A stretch of 64,000 nt of DNA from Stomoxys calcitrans (lineage: Eukaryota; Arthropoda; Insecta; Diptera; Muscidae), in NCBI RefSeq assembly GCF_963082655.1, contig NC_081554.1, positions 50,904,750-50,968,749 of the forward strand, read 5' to 3'. Below the pieces are notes generated by a model. It saw nothing but the letters and a program-made list of their open reading frames with translations, searched no databases and had not been told where the DNA came from. The position numbers and the translations under genes were made by a program. Positions 54,506-64,000 of this stretch are shown here, piece by piece (position 1 is the stretch's first letter; every line of letters begins with the position of its first letter).

Positions 54506-54868
54506 CTGCCAAAGATGGAGATGAAAGATTGCCTGCAGGTGAGATGCTTGATGAACACTTTATCAGCAATACATCATCATTTACCACCTCCATAATGTCC
54601 ACCAATACCGTCATCAATGCCTCATTACTCGATACACTGACTAGCAACAATGCCAACAACACTTGCAATAATTCCATTACCAATCTGACGTCGGCCATGT
54701 CAATCAATGATTGTAATAAAACCTCAACATTACGTTCCACCAAATCCAATAAATCATCACTCTCATCATCCTCCTCAACAACACTATCCTTGAAAATGAA
54801 TGCCTTTAGAAAATTGATCAACTACGATGAATCGATATCATGTACGCATAATTTGCCCTTATCCTCTT
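54506..54868 (+). CDS. Trim9: Candidate Trim9 cassette exon, Ser/Thr/Asn-rich linker
   Basis: An open stretch of 363 nt (exactly 121 codons' worth) sits between ATCATCATTAG/CT and T/GTATGT. It enters and leaves in phase 1, so it can be included or skipped without shifting the frame between the COS-box exon and the fibronectin exon. The peptide starts AKDGDERLPAGEMLDEHF, then is dominated by Ser, Thr and Asn (for example SNTSSFTTSIMSTNTVI and KSSLSSSSSTTLSL) and ends HNLPLSS. The frame runs on to a TAA at 54907 if the donor is not used. The acceptor tract is interrupted by purines and the donor has T at its last exon base, so both sites look weak, as expected for regulated inclusion. No known domain is visible; a disordered, phosphorylatable linker is inferred. 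Alternatives are a chance open frame or a longer terminal exon. Confidence 0.62.
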
Positions 54869-55157
54869 GTATGTATGATTTCCACGTTTTTTTTTATGCT
54901 TTTTTCTAAACCCTTCACTTGTTTGATCTTTAATCAAAAAAATATCATACCGTCCTTGTGTTAAATTAAGTTCATTTTCTTCATAACTCTCTTGTACACT
55001 CTCCATACACATACACTTAAACAAATCATTTGTTTCTTTCATTTAAAATTTCAACACATGTTGTATCTAATCATTGTTTTTTGAAAAACTATTTTTTCAA
55101 TTTTTTATTCTGTTGCTTGGTTGTGGTACTTTTAATTTCTTACAAAATATTTTTTGC
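54869..55157. other. Intron sequence after the candidate exon
   Basis: T-rich unique sequence. The frame of the candidate exon would stop at 54907 if read through. Confidence 0.5.
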
Positions 55158-55568
55158 TTTTTTTATACTTTTCACCAAAGGATGAAGGTGCCATAATCAC
55201 ATTATTCCGTATGTAACTCACCGAAATAATAATTGGAGACCCTACTTGTTAAAACGTGCTAAGTTCGGTCCTCAACTCCATGGAATCCTCTAAAAGTTTT
55301 GCCTTTATTAGCTCTGTTCGTATTTGAATTATTCTACAACAACCAAATCAGGAATTGGTCTCAAACAGTCAAATGGGGAAATCGGTATTTGAGGGACCCA
55401 TATTAGTATATATACCGTGTCGCATCGTACTTAACATGGACGTTGGAAGTCATAGTAGAAATCTTTGTGCCAAAGGGCTCAAGAAATCAAATTCGGGAAT
55501 TGGTTTATATGGTGGGTATATACCAGTATATTGACCGATTCGGATCATACTCGGTAAGGAGGAGAAGT
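55158..55568 (+). repeat. Family X fragments: Q-end followed by P-end and one unit
   Basis: A Q-end (TATACTTTTCACCAAAGGAT, CGTATGTAACTCACCGAAAT) runs into a P-end (AAACGTGCTAAGTTCGGTCC, CTCCATGGAATCC). One unit with GGTTTATATGGTGGGTATAT follows. It is cut by a MITE. Confidence 0.7.
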
Positions 55569-55569
55569 A

Positions 55570-55689
55570 TTGGGTTGCCCAAAAAGTAATTGCGGATTTT
55601 TTAAAAGAAAGTAAATGCATTTTTAATAAAACTTAGAATGAACTTTAATCAAATATACTTTTTTTGCAATTACTTTTTGGGCAACCCAA
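55570..55689. mobile_element. Short 120-bp mariner-derived MITE
   Basis: It has the left 100 bp of the 234-bp MITE joined directly to the right terminus TTTTTGGGCAACCCAA, flanked by TA at 55568-55569 and 55690-55691. It is a further internal deletion. Confidence 0.93.
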
Positions 55690-55729
55690 TATTTGTGTCA
55701 AATCAGATAGGTTAGGTTGAAAAGAGGGT

Positions 55730-56545
55730 GCAGATATTAATCCCCCCCATGCCACGATGGACATACACCTAAGCCAGCAATCGGCTTGTTGTGCGTTCTC
55801 AAAACTATGAACTAACATCTAAAAAGAAAATTTTATGTTAGGAATTCCGTGCTACTTACAAAATCCTTCATTATTTTCCATACCACTCCCCTAAGTTGGT
55901 TCATGTCTGGTATTGTGTCTCCACCTAAGTGCTGGTATCTGTTAAACGCGAAAGCCGGGCAATGACAAAGGAAATGCTCCAACGTCTCATCATCTTCCCC
56001 GCAGGCGCTACACATGCTATCACTTGCCGCACCGATTTTAGATAAGTGAGCTCATAGTCCTATGTGTCTCGTTATGATACCAATAGATATACTAACCTTC
56101 TTCTTGCTTACTTTCAGTAATAGCCTCGTTTTCGCACGATTTGTATCCTCCATAGGATTTTCGCCGTCCTACCGACCGTTTCGCTGTTCCACTATGTTGC
56201 ATGCGCATTCGTCGCCCACTCCCTTAACTCGGACTGCGTCGAACCGAAAGGCTTCAGGTTAACCAAGTTTCTTGACGTCAGTCCTCCGGCCTTCACCTCC
56301 AAATCGTCTGTCCTTTCATTTCCCCTTACTTCGTTATGGCCCGGCAACCAAACGATGCGGATTTTGCCATCCTCAGAGAAGGCGTTAATCTCCTTACACC
56401 GCCAGTCTGTTCGTGACCTTATCGTCCGGGTTGTTATTGCCATTATGGCAATTTTACTGTCGGCAAAGATGTTCACACTCGACGTCCTCGCTTTAGCAAA
56501 ACACCACTTTACGCATTCCGTGATCGCCCGGATCTCCGCCTGCAA
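55730..56545 (-). pseudogene. RNase H-bearing non-LTR fragment (same family as 43317-45597)
   Basis: On the minus strand, 56545-56192 reads MQAEIRAITECVKWCFAKAR, 'VNIFADSKIAIMAI' and 'IRIVWLPGHNEVRGNERTDDLEVKAGGL' (RNase H). 56015-55833 reads MCSACGEDDETLEHFLCHCP, a zinc-binding C-terminal motif. The 3' end GAAAAGAGGGTGCAGATATT at 55730 matches the inverse of 45577-45597. It is 5' truncated at the border with a family X copy. Confidence 0.9.
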
Positions 56546-56880
56546 AATCGAAATTTAGCCAAATCGAATGAAAATTGAGGCCTCTAGGAGCTCAAGAAGT
56601 CTAAACGGAGGATCGGTTTCTAGGGGGGCTGTATCCACTTGTGAACCGATATGACCCATTTTCGATTCCCAATGACCTGTTACGATAAGGATTGTCTGTG
56701 CAAAATTTCTGGCGGATATTTTTATTTGTTCGAAAGCTAGACGGACGGACGGACATGGCCAGATCGACTCAGAATGTCAAGGCGATCAAGAACATATATA
56801 CTTTATAGGGTCTAAGGGCCATATTTCGAAGTGTAACAAACGGAATGACTTAATTAGTATACACCTATCCCAGTGTGCTG
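56546..56880 (+). repeat. Family X repeat fragment with Q-end
   Basis: One unit plus the Q-tail CTAGACGGACGGACGGACAT, ATATATACTTTATAGGG and TACACCTATCCCAGTGTGCT. Confidence 0.78.
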
Positions 56881-57252
56881 GTTATGCCAAAGTTTATATA
56901 TTCTTGATCATTTTGACATTCTAAGTCTATATAGCACGCAAACTTTCGAAGGAATAAAGCTAGGTGCTGGAAATTTTGCACAAGTACTGATGCAGGTCGG
57001 TTGAGATTGTAAATGGTCCAAATCAGTCCATGTTGTGTTATAGCTGTCATATAAAACGATCTCCCGATTTGTCATATAAAACGGGCCTCTAGAGGCCGCA
57101 ATTATTATCCAATTTGGCTAATATTTTACACGAAGGGTTTTGCTATGGCTTCAAACAAACGTGCAAAATGTGATCCAAATCGGCCCATAATCTAATATAG
57201 CTCTCATATTAAACGGTTTTCCGATTTGACTTCTAGAGCCTTTAAAGGTCGT
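56881..57252 (-). repeat. Family X repeat fragment, opposite orientation
   Basis: Q-tail TTTATATATTCTTGATCATT, then units with GCTGTCATATAAAACGATCT and GACTTCTAGAGCC. The preceding copy and this one meet tail to tail. Confidence 0.72.
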
Positions 57253-58777
57253 TGTTATACCCACCACCGAAGGATGGGGGTATATTCATTTTGCCATTCT
57301 GTCTGCAACGCATTGAAATATCCATTTCCGACCCAGCCGAAAAATTGAAGACGATGCCATGTCCGTCCGTCTGCCGTTTGAAATCACGCCTTCAGTCTTT
57401 AAATATAGAGATATTTAGCTGAAACTTTGCACAGTTACTATTTTTGTCCATAAGCTGGTTAAGTTCGAAGATGGGCTATATCGGAGGATATCTTGATAAA
57501 GCCCCCCATATAGACCGATCCGACGATTTAGGGTCTTAGGCCCATCAAAACCACATGTATTTTCTGATTTTGCTGAAATTTAGGACAGTGAGTTGTGTTG
57601 GGCACTTCAACATTCTTCTTCAATGTGGCCCAGATCGGTCCAGATTTGGATATAGCTGCCATATAGACCGATCTCTCGACTTAAGGTTTTGGGCCCATAA
57701 AAGGCGCATTTATCCGATCTCTCCGAAATTTGAGACCGTTAGTTATGTTGGGCCCTTCGACATCCCTTTTCGATTTGGCCTTAATCGTTTCAGATTTGGA
57801 TCTAGCTGCCGTATAGACCGATCTCTCGATTTAAGGTTTTGGTGCATTTATTGTCTGATTTTGCCAAATTTGGGATAGTGAGCTGTATTAGGCCAGTCAA
57901 TATTCTTCTTCAATTTGGCCCAGATCGGTCCAGATTTGGATATAGCTGTCATATGGACTGACCTCTCGATTTAAAGTCTTGATCCCATAAAAGCCGCATT
58001 TATTGTCCGATTTTTTCAAAATTTGGGTGCACTGAGTTCTGTTAGGCCCTTCGAAATCCCTTTTCAATTTTGCCTAAATCGGTTAAGATTTGGATAAAGT
58101 TGCCTATACGGCACCGATCTCTCGGTTTAAGGTTATGGGCCCATAAAAGGCGCATTTATAGCCCGATTTTGCTATAATTTGGGACAGTGAGTTGTGTGTT
58201 AGGCCCTTCAACATTTTTCTTTAATTTGGCTCCGATCGGTCCAGATTTGGATATAGCTGCACATAAAGAACGATCTCTCGATATAAGGTTTTTGGCCCAT
58301 AAAATGTGCATTTATGGTCCGCTTCTGCCGAACTTTGGGACAACGAGTTGTGTTAGGCCCTTCGACATCCCTGTTCAATTTGGCCCAGATTGGTTCAGAT
58401 TTGGATATAGCTGCCATATAGACCAATATCTCGATTTAAAGTTTTGGTCCCATAAAAGCCGCATTTATAGCCCGATTTTGCTATAATTTGGGACAGTGAG
58501 TTGTGTTAGGCCCTTCAACATTTTTCTTTAATTTGGCTCCGATCGGTCCAGATTTGGATATAGCTGCCATAAAGAAAGATCTCTCGATATAAGGTTTTTG
58601 GCCCATAAAATGCGCATTTTTGGTCCGCTTCTGCCGAACTTTGGGACAATGAGTTGTGTTAGGCCCTTCGACATACCTCATGCATTTTTCACCGGATTTC
58701 GATGAAAGCTGGTTTACATATATACCCAAGGTGGTGGGTAAACAAAGTTAGGCCCGGCCGGCATTTTTACTTGCTTT
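57253..58777 (-). repeat. Family Y repeat, apparently full length
   Basis: Left Q-end TATACCCACCACCGAAGGAT and CATGTCCGTCCGTCTGCC. About nine units follow with GATATAGCTGCCATATAGAC and GGCCCAGATCGGTCCAGATT. The right P-end is GGTGGGTAAACAAAGTTAGG, where the hairpin is damaged (GGCCCGGCCGGC). A block near 58190-58400 repeats almost exactly at 58480-58690. Confidence 0.87.
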
Positions 58778-60530
58778 TGGTTGAAGTTGCACACCAAATT
58801 GCACCCAGATAGGTCCATAAATAGACACAGATATATACATATCCCTTGATTTGTATTCTTGAGAACATAGATAAAGTCGATCTAGCCATGTCCGTTCCAC
58901 TGTCTGTCGAAATCATGCTAACTTCCGAAGGAGTAAAGCTAGTCGCTTGAAATTCTGCACAAATACTTTTTATTGGTGTAGGTCAGCTGGGATTGTAAAT
59001 GGGCCATATCAGTTCAAGTTTTGATATAGCGACCATATAAACCGATCTTAAATCTTGATTTATTGAGCCACAAGAGGGTGCAATTCTTATCCGATTTGGC
59101 TTAAGTTGTACATGAGGTGTTTTGTTGTGACTTCCAATAGCTGTGCAAATCGGTTCATAGCCTGATATAGCTGCCATATAAACCGATCTTGATTGAATCT
59201 TGACTTCTTGAGGCTCTAGAGTGCGCAATTGTTATCCGATTTGTACGAAAATTTGAACGAAGTGTTTTGTTTTGACTTCCAACAACTGTGACGAGTTTGG
59301 TACAAATCGGTCAATAACTTGATATAGCTGCCATATGAACCAATTTTGGTTCCTGACTTCTTCAGCCGCAAGGGGGAGCATTCTGATCCGATTTGGCTAA
59401 AATTTTTGCATGAGGAGTTTTGTTGTGACTTATAATAACTGTGCTAAGTATGGTTTAAATCGGTCAATAACCTGATATAAAGGGTGATTTTTTTGAGGTT
59501 AGGATTTTCATGCATTAGTATTTGACAGATCACGTGGGATTTCAGACATGGTGTCAAAGAGAAAGATGCTCAGTATGCTTTGACATTTCATCATGAATAG
59601 ACTTACTAACGAGCAACGCTTGCAAATCATTGAATTTTATTACCAAAATCAGTGTTCGGTTCGAAATGTGTTCATTCACCGTTCAGCGATGAGGCTCATT
59701 TCTGGTTGAATGGCTACGTAAATAAGCAAAATTGCCGCATTTGGAGTGAAGAGCAACCAGAAGCCGTTCAAGAACTGCCCATGCATCCCGAAAAATGCAC
59801 TGTTTGGTGTGGTTTGTACGCTGGTGGAATCATTGGACCGTATTTTTTCAAAGATGCTGTTGGACGCAACGTTACGGTGAATGAACACATTTCGAACCGA
59901 ACACTGATTTTGGTAATAAAATTCAATGATTTGCAAGCGTTGCTCGTTAGTAAGTCTATTCATGATGAAATGTCAAAGCATACTGAGCATCTTTCTCTTT
60001 GACACCATATCTGAAATCCCACGTGATCTGTCAAATACTAATGCATGAAAATCCTAACCTCAAAAAAATCACCCTTTAGCTGCCATATAAACCCATCTTG
60101 GATCTTGACTTCTTGAGCCTATAAAAGGCCCAATTATTATCCGCTTTGGTGAATTGTTTTGACTTGCAACAGCAACAAGTGAATTGTTTTGACTTGCAAC
60201 AACTTTACCAAGTATAATCCAAATCGGTTTATTGCCTCAAATTGCTGCGATCTCTCAATTATTATTCTTAAGCCTATAGAGGGCGCAATTTTTATCCGAT
60301 TTTGCTCATAAATTTAGCACAATGACTTCCACTTTGGTCTGCAACAGCTAAACCAAGTATGACCCCAATCGGTTTAGAACTTTGTATAGCTCCAATAGCA
60401 TCATGGCAATTCGTATCCATTATCCTTTGTTTGCCTTTAAAGGGATATCGGGTAAAAATCTGGACAGTTTCCATCCATGGTGGAGGGTATACAAGATTCG
60501 TCCGGACCGAACTTAGCACGCTTTTAGTTT
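58778..60530 (-). repeat. Family X repeat interrupted by a foldback MITE
   Basis: Units with GATATAGCTGCCATATAAAC and CTTGACTTCTTGAG run on both sides of the MITE at 59480-60076. The P-end is at the right: CATCCATGGTGGAGGGTATA, GTCCGGACCGAACTTAGCAC. The left Q-tail is partial (GCCATGTCCGTTCCACTGTC). Confidence 0.87.
59480..60076. mobile_element. Foldback Tc1/mariner-type MITE, copy 3
   Basis: A 597-bp element with 202-bp inverted arms (59480-59681 and 59875-60076) that differ at a single seen base. The centre is 193 bp. TA at 59478-59479 and 60077-60078. The interrupted unit CCTGATATAGCTGCCATATA is restored exactly if the element and one TA are removed. The arms carry MNRLTNEQRLQIIEFYYQNQ in both directions; the centre carries SDEAHFWLNGYVNKQNCRIW and 'GGIIGPYFFKDAVGRNVT'. 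It is a deletion derivative of a DDE transposon. Confidence 0.96.
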
Positions 60531-63072
<2,542 letters not shown>

Positions 63073-64000
63073 AACAAGTAAAAGCGTGCTAAGTTCGGCC
63101 GGGCCGAATCTTATATACCCTCCACCATGGATCGCATTTGTCGAGTTCTTTTCACGGCATCTCTTCTTAGGCAAAAAAGGATATAAGAAAAGATTTGCTC
63201 TGCTATCAGAGCGATATCAAGATATGGTCCGGTTTGGACCACAATTAAATTATATGTTGGAGACCTGCGTAAAATGTCAGTCAATTCGAATAAGAATGGG
63301 CCCTTTGGGGGCTCAAGAAGTAAAATAGAGAGATCGATTTATATGGGAGCTGTATCGGGCTATAGACCGATTCAGACCATAATAAACACGTATGTTGACG
63401 GTCATGAGAGAATCCGTCGTACAATATTTCAAGCAAATCGTATAATAATTGCGACCTCTACAGGCTCAAGAAGTCAAGATCCCAGATCGGTTTATATGAC
63501 AGCTATATCAGGTTATGAACCAATTTAAACCATACTTGGCACAGTTGTTGGATATCATAACAAAACACGTCGGGCCAAAATTCATTCAAATCGGATAAGA
63601 ATTACGCCCTCTAAAGGCTCAAGAAGTATAGACCCAAGATCGGTTTATATGGCAGCTATATCAGGTTATGAACCGATTTGAACCATTCTTGGCACAGATG
63701 TTGGATATCATGACAAAACACGGCGTGCGAAATTTCATTCAAATCGGATAAGAATTGCGCACTCTAGAGGCTCAAGAAGTCAAGACCCAAGATCGGTTTA
63801 TATGGCAACTATATCAGGTTATGAACCGATTTGAACCATTCTTGGCACAGATGTTGGATATTATGACAAAAAACGTCGTGCGAAATTTCATTCAAATTGG
63901 ATAAGAATTGCGCACTCTAGAGGCTCAAGAAGTCAAGACCCAAGATCGGTTTATATGGCAGCTATATCAAAACATGGACCGATATGGCCCATTTACAATA
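63073..64000 (+). repeat. Family X repeat, P-end left, cut by window edge
   Basis: It begins ACAAGTAAAAGCGTGCTAAG with GTTCGGCCGGGCCGAATC and TATACCCTCCACCATGGATC. About five units run to the window end. The last ones (63600-63960) are nearly identical. Confidence 0.9.

Noticed and set aside
54420..54821. Minus-strand 133-codon acidic frame opposite the candidate Trim9 exon
   Set aside because: It is the mirror of the Ser/Thr/Asn-rich plus-strand frame, which alone has matching splice phases and continuity with the neighbouring exons.

Overview
The window is animal nuclear DNA, most likely from a calyptrate (muscoid) fly. It has short protein-coding exons with GT..AG introns, AT-rich intronic DNA, and very dense decayed transposable elements. 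These include mariner and other Tc1/mariner-type DNA transposons, several non-LTR retrotransposon families, a tRNA-derived SINE and GATCGGT-box repeat arrays. The species cannot be fixed from the sequence alone. No rRNA gene, CRISPR array, bacterial operon or intact functional tRNA gene was seen.

The one recognisable host gene is Trim9 (TRIM9-type E3 ubiquitin ligase) on the + strand. Seven exons are visible: 40028-40123, 46651-46782, 46864-46965, 48631-48790, 54506-54868 (candidate alternative exon), 61829-61968 and 62181-62319. They encode the end of the B-box C-terminal coiled coil, the COS box, a Ser/Thr/Asn-rich optional linker and the fibronectin type III domain. RING and B-box exons must lie to the left of the window and the SPRY exons to the right. 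All visible reading frames join without a shift. The first 40 kb therefore probably belongs to one very large, transposon-filled intron, and no host exon was recognised there.

Layout: 1-4.7 kb holds non-LTR fragments, a minisatellite and SINEs. 6.2-14.8 kb is mostly GATCGGT/ACCGATC tandem-unit repeats with a SINE and a LINE endonuclease fragment. 16.5-21.6 kb has a frameshifted mariner followed by a large repeat array with higher-order structure. 22.5-25.2 kb has two foldback transposons and a 213-bp-arm inverted repeat. 25-39.7 kb is mostly repeats with LINE fragments, ending in a 1.3-kb 12-bp array fused to a mariner fragment. 40-62.3 kb is the Trim9 exon region, with LINEs, MITEs, a 1-kb minisatellite and more repeats in its introns. 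63.07-64 kb is a repeat copy cut by the window edge.

The dispersed repeats are described as family X (unit box reads roughly 'aagatcggtttatatggcagc') and family Y (unit box roughly 'agatcggtctatatggcagc'). Both have one end with a hairpin built on TTCGGCCGGGCCGAA (P-end) and another end with a TATACCC(T/A)CCACCAT box plus a TCCGTCCGTCTGTC-type tract (Q-end). Strand for these is arbitrary: + means P-end on the left. They resemble non-autonomous Helentron/DINE-1-type elements in architecture, which is an inference. No transposable element seen here appears intact enough to be autonomous.
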